DNA from: Amycolatopsis sacchari
GTDB lineage: Bacteria; Actinomycetota; Actinomycetes; Mycobacteriales; Pseudonocardiaceae
Length of the DNA: 64,000 nucleotides
NCBI RefSeq assembly: GCF_900114035.1
Contig: NZ_FORP01000002.1
Location: 1-64,000, forward strand
Reading direction: 5' to 3'
Shown: one piece after another, positions 1-8,876 of the stretch
How positions within the stretch are numbered: the first letter of the stretch is position 1
Layout: every line of letters starts with the position of its first letter
Position numbers and translations under genes: made by a program
Notes under the pieces: generated by a model
What the model was told of the DNA's origin: nothing
The model's input: only the letters and a program-made list of their open reading frames with translations
Databases searched by the model: none

Positions 1-86
1 GAAAAGCCGCCATCCGCGCCCTCAAACGCCACCTCTCCGACGTCCTCTACCACGCACTCCACACCGACCACCACCACTTGACATAG
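1..86 (+). mobile_element. 3' end of an IS110-family transposase (cut by window edge)
   Basis: The only open frame at the left edge reads K-A-A-I-R-A-L-K-R-H-L-S-D-V-L-Y and ends at TAG 84-86. A run of this kind, with an (A)IRALKRHL(S/A)..-Y segment, is typical of the extreme C-terminus of IS110/IS111 DEDD transposases (Transposase_20 domain). Only 27 codons are visible, so neither the catalytic residues nor intactness can be judged. The neighbouring dispersed repeat starts just after the stop. It could also be the tail of another helical DNA-binding protein. Confidence 0.62.
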
Positions 87-92
87 AAGCTT

Positions 93-235
93 CCTTCGGC
101 GTCGCTGCGCGATGGGCTCCGCCCACCCTTGACCCGGTGAGCCAACCGCTAAGGCAGCTGGGGATCGACGCGGGGGTGGGTGTGGGCGGTGGGGCCGCTC
201 GCTTCGCGTCGCCGGGTGTCCGTGTGTGGTGGGCC
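93..235. repeat. Dispersed repeat, copy 1
   Basis: This stretch matches positions 43352-43489 along its whole length. Shared blocks include CCTTCGGCGTCGCT, CACCCTTGACCC, GGCTGGGGATCG, GCGGGGGTGGGT and TTCGCGTCGCCGGGTG, separated by short mismatched or indel segments. It has no plausible gene. It lies directly after the transposase fragment and before the end of the leftward adoK gene, as copy 2 lies before the end of leftward dnaE. Its nature (mobile, structural or regulatory) is unknown. Confidence 0.8.
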
Positions 236-259
236 TGCCGCTCGGCTTTTGTAGCTCTG

Positions 260-1285
<1,026 letters not shown>

Positions 1286-1377
1286 TTAGCCCGTCAGAGT
1301 TAAATCGCCGCCGCGGGTCGACCCTACCGCCAGGTAAGGGTGTCGCACCGGGGGCCAGCGGCCTTAGCGTCCCCGAT

Positions 1378-1545
1378 GTGCCCGTTAGGACAGAACCGGA
1401 AACCCTCGCCGACCTGATCGGTGACTGCGCCGACATCCCCGCCGAGCTGCGCGAACAGCACCGGCCCGTGCCTCCTCCGCCCACCCCACGGGGCTGGGCC
1501 GTCGACGAGGCCTGCCAGGCGCAGGTCGCCGGCCTGGACGGCTGA
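1378..1545 (+). CDS. Possible small hypothetical protein (55 aa)
   Basis: An open frame from GTG 1378 encodes an acidic then proline-rich peptide (PETLADLIGDCADIPAEL, then PVPPPPTPRGWAVDEACQAQ) with GC-rich third codon positions. No family is recognised and no convincing ribosome binding site precedes the start. It lies in the 386-bp gap between the starts and ends of two leftward genes and points the opposite way. It may be a real small gene or chance coding in GC-rich DNA. Apart from this frame and the terminator at 1572, nothing else is seen in the gap. Confidence 0.3.
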   Translation: MPVRTEPETLADLIGDCADIPAELREQHRPVPPPPTPRGWAVDEACQAQVAGLDG

Positions 1546-1571
1546 AAGACCCTCCGGCGGACACAAAGAAC

Positions 1572-1606
1572 GGGCGCGGGCCACGTGCAGAACGTGGCCC
1601 GCGCCC
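1572..1606 (-). terminator. Strong hairpin terminator after erpA
   Basis: A perfect 15-bp stem (GGGCGCGGGCCACGT against ACGTGGCCCGCGCCC) with a five-base loop. It lies 27 bases past the stop of the leftward A-type carrier gene. On the minus strand it is followed by GTTCTTTGTG, a modest T-rich tail, so it probably ends that transcript. Confidence 0.85.
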
Positions 1607-1632
1607 GCCCAAAAACCTCAGGCGCCGCTCCG

Positions 1633-1998
1633 TCAGTGGAACGAGTCGCCGCAGGCGCAGGAACCCGTCGCGTTCGGGTTGTCGATCGTGAAGCCCTGCT
1701 TCTCGATGCTGTCGACGAAGTCGATCACCGCGTCCTGGACGTACGGCGCGCTCATCCGGTCCACGGCCACGCGCAGCCCGTCGAAGTCGCGGAACAGGTC
1801 GCCGTCCAGCTCGCGCTCGTCGAAGAACAGCTGGTAGCGCAGGCCGGCACAGCCACCGGGCTGGACGGCGATGCGCAGGTGCATGTCGTCGCGGCCCTCC
1901 TGCTCCAGCAGCGCCTTCGCCTTCGCCGCGGCCGCGGCGGTCAGGCTCACGCCGTGGGTGGCCTCGGTCTGCGGGGCGCCGGTCTCAGCGGTCGTCAT
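1633..1998 (-). CDS. erpA: A-type iron-sulfur cluster carrier (HesB/IscA/ErpA family)
   Basis: A 121-residue cytosolic A-type carrier that holds and delivers Fe-S clusters to apoproteins. The three conserved cluster cysteines are present: one in QPGGCAGLRY near residue 50 and two in the C-terminal CACGDSF. The HesB core (Ala-rich helix, then LRIAVQPGGCAG, FF(D)ERELDGD, ID(F)VDS, GF.IDNPNA) is complete. The first 15 residues are a variable Thr/Ala-rich extension. It corresponds in position to Rv2204c of mycobacteria, between adoK and the DUF3043 gene. Transcription leftward ends at the hairpin at 1572-1606. Clients may include the lipoyl synthase encoded downstream in this block, but that is inference. 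Confidence 0.93.
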   Translation of the reverse strand: MTTAETGAPQTEATHGVSLTAAAAAKAKALLEQEGRDDMHLRIAVQPGGCAGLRYQLFFDERELDGDLFRDFDGLRVAVDRMSAPYVQDAVIDFVDSIEKQGFTIDNPNATGSCACGDSFH

Positions 1999-2161
1999 GG
2001 CTCTCCCTCAGGTGTTGCTCTGTCGCGGGTACGGATGCCTCCTGCAATCAGTCAACATCGCCCGTCCCCGTCTTGTTCCACGCCGGGGCGTTCGACAACC
2101 ATCGTCCCACATCTCACGACCGGGGGAACAGTTCCGCCGGTGCCTGCAATATCCTGGTCCC

Positions 2162-2827
2162 GTGAGGTTCCTACGCCGCAGTGGCACGACCACCGAAGAC
2201 AGCCCCGAGACCGAGGCCGCCGAGGTGGCCGAAAGCGTCGAATCTCACACCCGGGGCTACACCCCGGGCAAGGGACGGGCGACGCCGAAACGCCGGGAGG
2301 CCGAGGGCAAGCGCCGCGGCCCGGTCGCGCCGCCGCCGCGCACCACGCGTGAGGCGATGAAGCGCAACCGCGAGCTGCGCAAGTCCAACCCGCAGACCAA
2401 GGAAGAGCGCCGCGCCGCCGCCAAGGAGCGCCAGGCACGCATGGCCGCGGGTGACGAGCGCTACCTGCTCCCCCGCGACAAGGGCCCGGTCAAGGCGTAC
2501 GTCCGCGACCTCGTCGACTCGCGCCGCAGCCTCACCGGGCTGTTCATGCCGCTGGCGATCGTGGTGCTGCTCATCATGTTCTCGCCGTTCCCGCTGCTCC
2601 AGCAGTACGTGACGCTGATCTGCATGGTGCTGCTCGTCGCGATCGCGATCGAGGGCTTCTTCACCGGGCGCCGCGTCGCGCGCCTGGCCCGCGAGAAGTT
2701 CCCCAAGGAAGCCATCAACGGCCGGTCGCTCGGCTGGTACGCGTTCGTGCGCGCGAGCCAGATCCGCCGCCTGCGCATGCCCAAGCCCCGCGTGAAGCCC
2801 GGCGAGACGGTGCCCGACCCGAGGTAG
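2162..2827 (+). CDS. DUF3043 membrane protein
   Basis: A 221-residue protein starting at GTG 2162. The first 115 residues are highly charged (Arg/Lys/Glu-rich, with TPGKGRATPKRREAEGKRRGP typical of DUF3043) and are expected to be cytoplasmic. Two hydrophobic segments follow at about 126-146 (LFMPLAIVVLLIMF) and 149-169 (VTLICMVLLVAIAIEGFF). The C-terminus is a basic segment with KFPKEAINGRSLGWYAFVRASQIRRLR, a signature of this actinobacterial family. Its function is not known. It lies between the Fe-S carrier and cobT, as its homologue does in mycobacteria. Confidence 0.88.
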   Translation: MRFLRRSGTTTEDSPETEAAEVAESVESHTRGYTPGKGRATPKRREAEGKRRGPVAPPPRTTREAMKRNRELRKSNPQTKEERRAAAKERQARMAAGDERYLLPRDKGPVKAYVRDLVDSRRSLTGLFMPLAIVVLLIMFSPFPLLQQYVTLICMVLLVAIAIEGFFTGRRVARLAREKFPKEAINGRSLGWYAFVRASQIRRLRMPKPRVKPGETVPDPR

Positions 2828-2861
2828 TTAGTTAGCGAGACGAAAGAGCTACGCTGACGAC

Positions 2862-3851
2862 ATGGAATTCCGTCGTCTCGGCCGTAGCGGGCTCTCCGTC
2901 AGCGAGATCGCCTACGGCAACTGGCTCACCCACGGCTCCCAGATCGAGGAGGAGCAGGCCCAGGCCTGCATCAAGGCCGCGCTCGACGCGGGCATTTCGT
3001 TCTTCGACACCGCCGACGTCTACGCGAACACCGTCGCGGAGTCCGTGCTCGGCCGCGGGCTCGCCGGGCAGCGGCGCGAGAGCCTGGAGATCGCGACCAA
3101 GGTCTACTGGCCGACCGGCCCGAAGGGGCCCAACGACCGCGGCCTGAGCCGCAAGCACATCATCGAGTCCTGCAACGCGTCGCTCAAGCGCCTGCAGACC
3201 GACTACGTGGACCTCTACCAGGCGCACCGCTTCGACTTCTCGGTGCCGCTGGAGGAGACGTTCCTCGCCTTCGCCGACCTGGTCCGCCAGGGCAAGGTGC
3301 TCTACGTCGGCGTCTCGGAGTGGACCGCGGAGCAGATCACCCGCGGCGCGGAGCTGGCGCGCGAGCTGAAGGTGCCGTTCGTCTCCAACCAGCCGCAGTA
3401 CAACATGCTGTGGCGCGTCATCGAGCCGCAGGTCATCCCGGCCTCCGAGCGCGAGGGGCTGAGCCAGATCGTCTGGTCGCCGATCGCGCAGGGTGTGCTC
3501 ACCGGCAAGTACAAGCCGGGCCAGGCGGCGCCGGCCGGTTCTCGCGCCGCGCACGAGGCCACCGCCCAGTCGGTGCAGCGCTACCTGCGTGACGAGGTGC
3601 TGGAGCGCGTGCAGAAGCTGGAGCCGCTGGCCGCGCAGGCCGGGCTGTCGCTCGCGCAGCTCGCCGTCGCGTGGGTGCTGCAGAACCCGAACGTCGCCTC
3701 GGCGATCATCGGCGCCTCCCGGCCCGAGCAGGTGCACGAGAACGTCAAGGCCGCAGGCGTCAAGCTCGACGCCGACCTGCTGAAGGCGATCGACGACGTG
3801 CTCGACGGCGTCGTCGAGGACGACCCGCGCCTCACGCAGAGCCCTCGCTGA
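2862..3851 (+). CDS. Aldo/keto reductase (Kv-beta-like)
   Basis: A 329-residue NADPH-dependent oxidoreductase of the aldo/keto reductase superfamily, closest in style to the voltage-gated potassium channel beta-subunit group. The catalytic tetrad is visible as Asp49 and Tyr54 in FFDTADVY, Lys80 in IATKVYWP and His122 in DLYQAHRFD. The cofactor-binding C-terminal part has SPIAQGVLTGKY and a later AIIGASRPEQVHENV. The ATG at 2862 lies 34 bases after the DUF3043 stop. The natural substrate cannot be read from sequence. A second, unrelated member is at 57182-58015. Confidence 0.9.
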   Translation: MEFRRLGRSGLSVSEIAYGNWLTHGSQIEEEQAQACIKAALDAGISFFDTADVYANTVAESVLGRGLAGQRRESLEIATKVYWPTGPKGPNDRGLSRKHIIESCNASLKRLQTDYVDLYQAHRFDFSVPLEETFLAFADLVRQGKVLYVGVSEWTAEQITRGAELARELKVPFVSNQPQYNMLWRVIEPQVIPASEREGLSQIVWSPIAQGVLTGKYKPGQAAPAGSRAAHEATAQSVQRYLRDEVLERVQKLEPLAAQAGLSLAQLAVAWVLQNPNVASAIIGASRPEQVHENVKAAGVKLDADLLKAIDDVLDGVVEDDPRLTQSPR

Positions 3852-3857
3852 AAGTAG

Positions 3858-4547
3858 CTAGCCCAGGACCTGCCCCGCGACAACGAGGTCGTGCGGGTAG
3901 GTCACCTTGAAGTTCCGCTCCTCGCCGGGCACCCAGTGCACCGGCAGGTCGGAGAAACGCTCCATCACCGACGCCGTGTCCGTGCCCTCGAACCCCTCGC
4001 GGGCGGCCTGTTCGTAGGCCGCGAGCAGTGGTGCCGCCCGGAAACCCTGCGGCGTCTGCGCCCGTACGACCCGGCCCCGCGGCCGCGGGCCGAGCGTCTC
4101 GCCGTCCCCGGCGAACACGTCGTCCGCCGCCAGGCCCGGCATCGCCCCGCCGTGCTCGCGCGCCACGCGCAGGACCTCCGCGATCAGCTTCGGCGTGACC
4201 AGCGGACGGGCGCCGTCGTGCAGGAGGACGGCGTCGACCGAGCCGTCGGCGATGCGGTTTCCCAGGTGCCGCAAGGCGTTCAGCTCGGACTCCTGGCGCG
4301 TGCCGCCGCCGTGCACGACCTCGACGGGCACCTCCTGGTCGGCCAGCACCTCCTCGACGAGCTCCGCGTCCTGCGGGCGCGTGACCAGTACCAGCACCCC
4401 GATCCCGGGCACCGCGGCGAACGCCGACAGCGACCACGACGCGATCCGCCGTCCCGCCAGCGGCAGGTAGACCTTGTTGAGGTGCGCGCCCACGCGCGTG
4501 CCCGCGCCGCTGGCCAGTACCACTCCGGCCGCCGAAGGTTCTGTCAC
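3858..4547 (-). CDS. IspD-like cytidylyltransferase
   Basis: A 229-residue nucleotidyltransferase of the IspD/TarI family. IspD transfers CMP to 2-C-methyl-D-erythritol 4-phosphate in isoprenoid synthesis. Present are the nucleotide loop ASGAGTRVG, HDGARPLV, RAQTPQGF, TDTASV and the C-terminal NFKVTYPHDL. The usual PKQ after the loop is replaced by NKVY, keeping only the Lys. No ispF neighbour is present. It may be a paralogue rather than the main IspD; a sugar-alcohol phosphate cytidylyltransferase is the alternative. It is convergent with the aldo/keto reductase gene (six bases between stops) and divergent from cobT with a 31-base gap. Confidence 0.82.
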   Translation of the reverse strand: MTEPSAAGVVLASGAGTRVGAHLNKVYLPLAGRRIASWSLSAFAAVPGIGVLVLVTRPQDAELVEEVLADQEVPVEVVHGGGTRQESELNALRHLGNRIADGSVDAVLLHDGARPLVTPKLIAEVLRVAREHGGAMPGLAADDVFAGDGETLGPRPRGRVVRAQTPQGFRAAPLLAAYEQAAREGFEGTDTASVMERFSDLPVHWVPGEERNFKVTYPHDLVVAGQVLG

Positions 4548-4578
4548 GGTGCCGAATCGTAGGCGCTAGGTTGACGTC

Positions 4579-5619
4579 GTGAGTCGACCCGCGTTCACCG
4601 ACGTCCCCCAGCCCGACGAAACGGCCCGTGCCGAGGCACGGCGCCGGCACGCGACGCTCCTCAAGCCCGTCGAATCGCTCGGCAGGCTGGAGGAACTGGG
4701 CGCCTGGATCGCGGCGTGCCAGGGCGTGTGCCCGCCGCGGCCGTTCAAGCGGCCCCGGGTCGTGATCTTCGCCGGGGACCACGGGATCGCGGCGAAGGGC
4801 GTCTCGGCGTACCCGCCGGAGGCCACCGCGCAGTTCGTGGACGCGTTGCTCAAGGGCAACGGCGTGCCCAACGCGCTCGCGGAGGTCGCCAACGCGGGGT
4901 TGCGGGTGGTGGACGTCGCCGTGGACGCGGACACCGCTGTGCAGGAGTTCAAGGTGCGCCGCGGTTCCGGGTCCATCGACGTCGAGGACGCGCTGACCGA
5001 CGAGGAGATCGAGGCGGCGCTGCGGGCGGGCGTGGAGGTCGCCAACGCGGAGGTCGACGCGGGCGCGGACCTGCTCGTGGCCGGTGACCTCGGGGTCGGC
5101 ATCAGCACGCCGTCGGCGGTGCTGATCGCCGCGCTGACCGGCACCGAGCCGGTGGCCGTCGTCGGCAGGGGCTCGGGGATCGACGACAACGCGTGGATGC
5201 GCAAGGCCGCCGCGATCCGTGACGCGCTGCGCCGCGCCCGCTCGGTGCTGTCCGACCCGCTCGCGCTGCTGCGCACGTCGGCGGGGGCCGACCTCGCCGC
5301 CATGACGGGATTCCTCGCGCAGGCCGCCGTGCGCCGCACGCCGGTGCTGTTGGACGGCCTCGGTTCGGTGGCCGCCGCGCTCGTCGCCGAGGAACTGGTG
5401 CCGAACGCCCGCTCGTGGTGGGTGGCGGCCAGCCGCTGCGCGGAGCCCGCGCACGACCTCGCGCTGGAGCACCTCGACCTGAAACCGGTGCTGGACCTGA
5501 ACATCCGGCTCGGGCAGGCGTCGGGGGCGCTGGCCGCGCTGCCGCTGCTGACGATGGCCGTGCGCCTGCTCACCGACGTCGCGACTTACGACGAGGCCGG
5601 GGTCGCGCCGCCGCAGTAG
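4579..5619 (+). CDS. cobT: Nicotinate-nucleotide--dimethylbenzimidazole phosphoribosyltransferase
   Basis: A 346-residue CobT that makes alpha-ribazole phosphate from dimethylbenzimidazole and nicotinate mononucleotide for the lower ligand of cobalamin. Family features include FAGDHGIAAKGVSAYP near residue 68, a LLVAGDLGVGISTPSA segment near 170, GRGSGIDD near 195, and a C-terminal YDEAGV where Glu339 is the likely catalytic base. It starts with GTG 4579. No other cobalamin gene is adjacent: cobS and cobU, often its partners, are missing from this window. No cobalamin riboswitch was seen upstream. Confidence 0.95.
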   Translation: MSRPAFTDVPQPDETARAEARRRHATLLKPVESLGRLEELGAWIAACQGVCPPRPFKRPRVVIFAGDHGIAAKGVSAYPPEATAQFVDALLKGNGVPNALAEVANAGLRVVDVAVDADTAVQEFKVRRGSGSIDVEDALTDEEIEAALRAGVEVANAEVDAGADLLVAGDLGVGISTPSAVLIAALTGTEPVAVVGRGSGIDDNAWMRKAAAIRDALRRARSVLSDPLALLRTSAGADLAAMTGFLAQAAVRRTPVLLDGLGSVAAALVAEELVPNARSWWVAASRCAEPAHDLALEHLDLKPVLDLNIRLGQASGALAALPLLTMAVRLLTDVATYDEAGVAPPQ

Positions 5620-5646
5620 TCTGGGCGGGGACGGAAGGGGGCTGCC

Positions 5647-5862
5647 ATGCCCGAGCAAGACCCCGACTACAGCGAATCCGGGGTGCCCAGCTTCGACTAC
5701 GTCCGCGACCGCATCGAGGGCCGCTTCGCGACCGCGGCCGGTGCGACGGAACTGGCCGGGGAGACGCCGGAAGCCCAGTCGCTGGAGGAACAACTCGCCG
5801 ACCGCGACCGCGCCGTGCGCGACAAGCTGGCGGAGATCCGCCGCTCGCTCGGCAAGGAGTGA
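5647..5862 (+). CDS. Small conserved hypothetical protein (71 aa)
   Basis: A 71-residue acidic protein with a very good ribosome binding site (GGAAGGGGG seven bases before ATG). It has SFDYVRDRIEGRFATAAGATELAGE followed by a charged helix (LEEQLADRDRAVRDKLAEIRRSLGK) that could form a coiled coil. I recall similar short proteins in other actinobacteria but know no function. It lies 27 bases after cobT on the same strand and may be cotranscribed. Confidence 0.75.
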   Translation: MPEQDPDYSESGVPSFDYVRDRIEGRFATAAGATELAGETPEAQSLEEQLADRDRAVRDKLAEIRRSLGKE

Positions 5863-5992
5863 CCGCAGGCCGCTCGCGTAGGACAGCGGCTTTGGCGCAC
5901 GGCTCCGCCTCTCATGGCGAAAGGGCCGCTCGCGCACCGGAACACCTCTCCACCCCGCCCGGCGGCAGCGGCCTGCTCGCCGCACACAGCGA

Positions 5993-6024
5993 AAGGCCGC
6001 CGCCCCTGCCGGGACGGCGGCCTT
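5993..6024 (-). terminator. Hairpin terminator after ilvE
   Basis: A 10-bp stem (AAGGCCGCCG against CGGCGGCCTT) with a 12-base loop, 14 bases past the ilvE stop on the minus strand. The reverse transcript after the hairpin reads TCGCTGTG with no T-run. The remaining bases 5863-5992 between the two convergent genes hold nothing recognised. Confidence 0.75.
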
Positions 6025-6038
6025 CGCGGTGGACAGCG

Positions 6039-7142
6039 TCAGGACAGCGGGTGCATCCAGCCGTGCGGGTCGGGGCGGGTGCCCTCCTGGATGCCGATCA
6101 GCTCTTCCCGCAGCTTCATCGTGAGCTCGCCGGGGTTGCCGCCGTTGACGAGGAACTCGCCGCCGGCGTGCTTGACCCGGCCGACGGGCGTGATCACGGC
6201 GGCGGTCCCGCACGCGAACACCTCCGTCAGCTCACCGGAGGCGGCGTCCTTCTCCCACTCCTCCGTCGAGATGCGGCGCTCCTCGACCTCGTGCCCGAAG
6301 TCGGCGGCCAGGCGCAGCAGCGAGCTGCGGGTGATGCCGGGCAGCAGCGAACCGCTCAGCTCGGGCGTGACCACCCTGGCGTCGGCACCGGAGCCGTAGA
6401 CGAAGAACAGGTTCATCCCGCCCATCTCCTCGACCCAGCGCCGCTCGACCGCGTCGAGCCACACCACCTGGTCACAGCCCTCCTGCACGGCCTGCGCCTG
6501 CGCGAGGAACGAAGCCGCGTAGTTCCCGGCGCACTTGGCCGCACCCGTGCCACCCGGCGCGGCACGCACGTACTCCGTGCTCAGCCACACGCTCACCGGC
6601 TTGACGCCGCCCGTGAAGTACGAGCCCGCGGGCGACGCGATCAGCGAGTACAGGTACTCGTCGGCGGGCGCGTTCACGCCGAGGCCCACGGACGTCGAGA
6701 TCATGAACGGCCGCAGGTACAGCGTGTCACCCGTGCGGGTGGGCACCCAGCGCCCGTCGGCGGCGATCAGCTCGTGCAGCGAACCGAGGAACAGCTCGTC
6801 CGGCAGCTCGGGCATCGCCAGCCGCCGCGCGGAATCGCGGAAGCGGGCCGCGTTCGCCTCCGGCCGGAACGCCGAGATCGAACCGTCCGGCTGGCGGTAC
6901 GCCTTGAGGCCCTCGAAGATCGCCTGCCCGTAGTGCAGGACCGACGTCGCGGGGTCGAGCGTCACCGGCTCGTACGGCCGGAGCCCGGCGTCGTGCCAGC
7001 CCTGCTCGGCGGACCAGCGGACGGTGACCATGTGGTCGGTGAAGTAACGACCGAAGCCCGGCGCCGCCAGTACCTCCGCTACACGCTCCGCGGTGGCGGG
7101 AGACGGGTTCGGGGTACGGGTGAAGGGCAACGTGGTCGTCAT
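6039..7142 (-). CDS. ilvE: Branched-chain amino acid aminotransferase
   Basis: A 367-residue PLP-dependent class IV aminotransferase that catalyses the last step of leucine, isoleucine and valine synthesis and the first step of their breakdown. Visible are [13 protein letters not shown] near residue 70, RPFMI near 145, the PLP Lys203 in [22 protein letters not shown], and the phosphate-binding [10 protein letters not shown] near 330. The length is usual for actinobacterial IlvE. ATG 7142 is chosen because it begins MTTTLPF, as in homologues; further upstream codons would run into the divergent promoter region. It corresponds to Rv2210c in the mycobacterial order, but gcvT, the next gene there, is absent. 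Confidence 0.95.
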   Translation of the reverse strand: MTTTLPFTRTPNPSPATAERVAEVLAAPGFGRYFTDHMVTVRWSAEQGWHDAGLRPYEPVTLDPATSVLHYGQAIFEGLKAYRQPDGSISAFRPEANAARFRDSARRLAMPELPDELFLGSLHELIAADGRWVPTRTGDTLYLRPFMISTSVGLGVNAPADEYLYSLIASPAGSYFTGGVKPVSVWLSTEYVRAAPGGTGAAKCAGNYAASFLAQAQAVQEGCDQVVWLDAVERRWVEEMGGMNLFFVYGSGADARVVTPELSGSLLPGITRSSLLRLAADFGHEVEERRISTEEWEKDAASGELTEVFACGTAAVITPVGRVKHAGGEFLVNGGNPGELTMKLREELIGIQEGTRPDPHGWMHPLS

Positions 7143-7148
7143 TGCCAC

Positions 7149-7174
7149 AGGATATCCTCTAGTCGGACGTCCGA
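7149..7174. promoter_or_regulatory. Paired palindromes between divergent ilvE and 7204 gene
   Basis: Two perfect palindromes, AGGATATCCT (7149-7158) and TCGGACGTCCGA (7163-7174), fill most of the 61-base divergent intergenic region. Such sites commonly bind dimeric regulators. The regulator is unknown and the call rests on symmetry alone. Confidence 0.45.
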
Positions 7175-7203
7175 GAATGTCCTCCTGCCCTAGGATTGCG
7201 CGG

Positions 7204-7488
7204 GTGACGGAAAACCGTGTGTCCGCCGGTGTCGGCTCCGACGTCCGCGCCCTGGTGGCCGCCGCGCTGCTCACCTACAGCTGCGGCGTGCTCCTGCTCG
7301 TCGGGTACCTCCTGCTGACCGTGTTCGGCGCGATCCTGGCCGCGGTCGGGGCGGTGTTCGGCGTCATCTGGTGGCGCAAGGTGCACGACGACCAGTTCTT
7401 CCCCGCCGGGCTGTCGACGAAGTCGGTGGTCACGCTCGTGGTGGTGGGCGGCGTGCTCACGCTGCTCGCGGCGCTGCTGGCCGCCTGA
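7204..7488 (+). CDS. Small membrane protein, unknown function
   Basis: A 94-residue protein from GTG 7204 with a long hydrophobic stretch at about 15-52 (two membrane passes, ending in FGVIWWRK) and another at about 71-92 ([20 protein letters not shown]). A short polar loop, [16 protein letters not shown], separates them. No family is recognised. It is divergent from ilvE across a palindrome-rich promoter region. Its last 32 bases overlap the end of the convergent membrane-protein gene at 7457-8785. Confidence 0.72.
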   Translation: MTENRVSAGVGSDVRALVAAALLTYSCGVLLLVGYLLLTVFGAILAAVGAVFGVIWWRKVHDDQFFPAGLSTKSVVTLVVVGGVLTLLAALLAA

Positions 7489-8785
7489 CCACCAGCACTC
7501 CGAGCGCGAGCACGGCCAGCGCGAGCAGCAGGTCGAGCCCGGGGATCCAGGCGAGCAGCGTGATCGCGAGGGCCGCGCTGACGACCGAGCGCGCGTGCGG
7601 CAGGGTCAGCAGGCTCGTCACGAGCACTTCGGCCAGTGCCAGCGCCGCGGCGACGAGCAGTGCCTGAGCGGGCGCGAGGAACACCGCGCCGGCCGCGGCG
7701 AGCAGTCCACACAGGAGCGAGCCGGAGGGGCGTGGCAGTGCGCCGCGTGCCTCGGTGAGGGCGCCCAGCGCGGCGGGCACCGTGGCGATCACGACGATCC
7801 CGGCGAGCAGGGGTTCGATGGCCTGCCCGTCGACGGCGGCGAGCAGGTCCCGCAGCGGCGCGTCCGACAGCCCGAGCCGGACCGGGCCGAGCTGGTGGAG
7901 CGCCACGGCGCAGAGGACGGCCGCGACGACCACGGTCCCCGCGAGCCACCGGTCCGGCTTCTGCCTGGTGAGCAGCGGGAACAACACGGCCGCGGCGGCG
8001 AAGATCCCGGCGAACCCCGGACCCGAACCCACGCCACGCTCGGGCGCGATGGCCAAGCACAGCGCGACGAGCCCGGCCGCGCCGACCAGGAGGATGCCCA
8101 GCACCCAGCCCCGGACGAACCTCGGCAGCACGGCCCCGGCCCCATCCCCAGCGGCGACGATCACCACGACGGCGAGCGCCACCGGCACGCGGTACTGCGG
8201 CAGGAGGTAGGTGCCACAAGCGGAGGCGAACACCGGCACGAGGGCGAGCCGGGCGACGGTCCGGGCGGCGGTGAGGAGCGGGACCGCCCGCGGGGGGAGG
8301 TGGGTAGTGGCGGAGGGCCGGAAGGCCCGGCGGGCGGCGGGTCGGGGTGGCCGTGGGCCCGCGTCGGAGGGCGGGGGTTCTCGCCGGGCGCCGGAGGCGG
8401 GCGGGACTGCGCGCTCGCCGGAGGCGGGGGCCACGGCCTCGCCGGAGGGCGGTGCCAAGGCCTCACCGGACGGCGGTGCCTCTCGCGCCAGGCCGGAGCC
8501 GGGCGGGAGCGGGCCCTCATCGGAGGGCGGTGCGTCCGTCGGGGGTTCGTCACCGGCCACCCGGCGGGACAGGCGCGACCCCAGGCCCAGGCGGGCCAGC
8601 ACCCTCGCGGCCGAGGGCCGCGTCGGGGTGCCGGGGCCAGCCGCAACACCACCAACACCACCCACCGCCACCCGGGGTGCGCACAGCGCCAGCAGGCCCG
8701 CCACCAGCGCGCCCGCCGGCAGCCACCACCCGCCGCCCGCCGCGCCCAGTGCCAGTGCGATCCCCAGCCCGGCAGCCAGCCGCAC
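7457..8785 (-). CDS. Polytopic membrane protein with proline-rich internal linker
   Basis: A 442-residue protein starting at GTG 8785 with AGGTGA upstream. It has an N-terminal hydrophobic pair (residues 1-45), then about 100 residues of low-complexity Pro/Ser/Gly/Glu sequence with repeated PPSGEA and PPASG units, then roughly eight to ten hydrophobic helices to the C-terminus. No transporter or enzyme signature is recognised. A membrane-protein gene (Rv2209) sits next to ilvE in the mycobacterial block and this may be its counterpart, but similarity cannot be confirmed by eye. It overlaps the convergent gene at 7204-7488 by 32 bases. Confidence 0.7.
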   Translation of the reverse strand: MRLAAGLGIALALGAAGGGWWLPAGALVAGLLALCAPRVAVGGVGGVAAGPGTPTRPSAARVLARLGLGSRLSRRVAGDEPPTDAPPSDEGPLPPGSGLAREAPPSGEALAPPSGEAVAPASGERAVPPASGARREPPPSDAGPRPPRPAARRAFRPSATTHLPPRAVPLLTAARTVARLALVPVFASACGTYLLPQYRVPVALAVVVIVAAGDGAGAVLPRFVRGWVLGILLVGAAGLVALCLAIAPERGVGSGPGFAGIFAAAAVLFPLLTRQKPDRWLAGTVVVAAVLCAVALHQLGPVRLGLSDAPLRDLLAAVDGQAIEPLLAGIVVIATVPAALGALTEARGALPRPSGSLLCGLLAAAGAVFLAPAQALLVAAALALAEVLVTSLLTLPHARSVVSAALAITLLAWIPGLDLLLALAVLALGVLVVRRPAAPRAA

Positions 8786-8876
8786 GGCCCATCACCTGCC
8801 TTTCTTGCCCCTCGATCGGCTCAATTAGCATGGCAAACGAAAATCCCACCGTCCGAACGCGCGCGAGGAGCCACCA

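Noticed and set aside
4548-4578. Cobalamin riboswitch before cobT
   Set aside because: Only 31 bases separate cobT from its divergent neighbour, too little for such a riboswitch, and no B12-box was seen.
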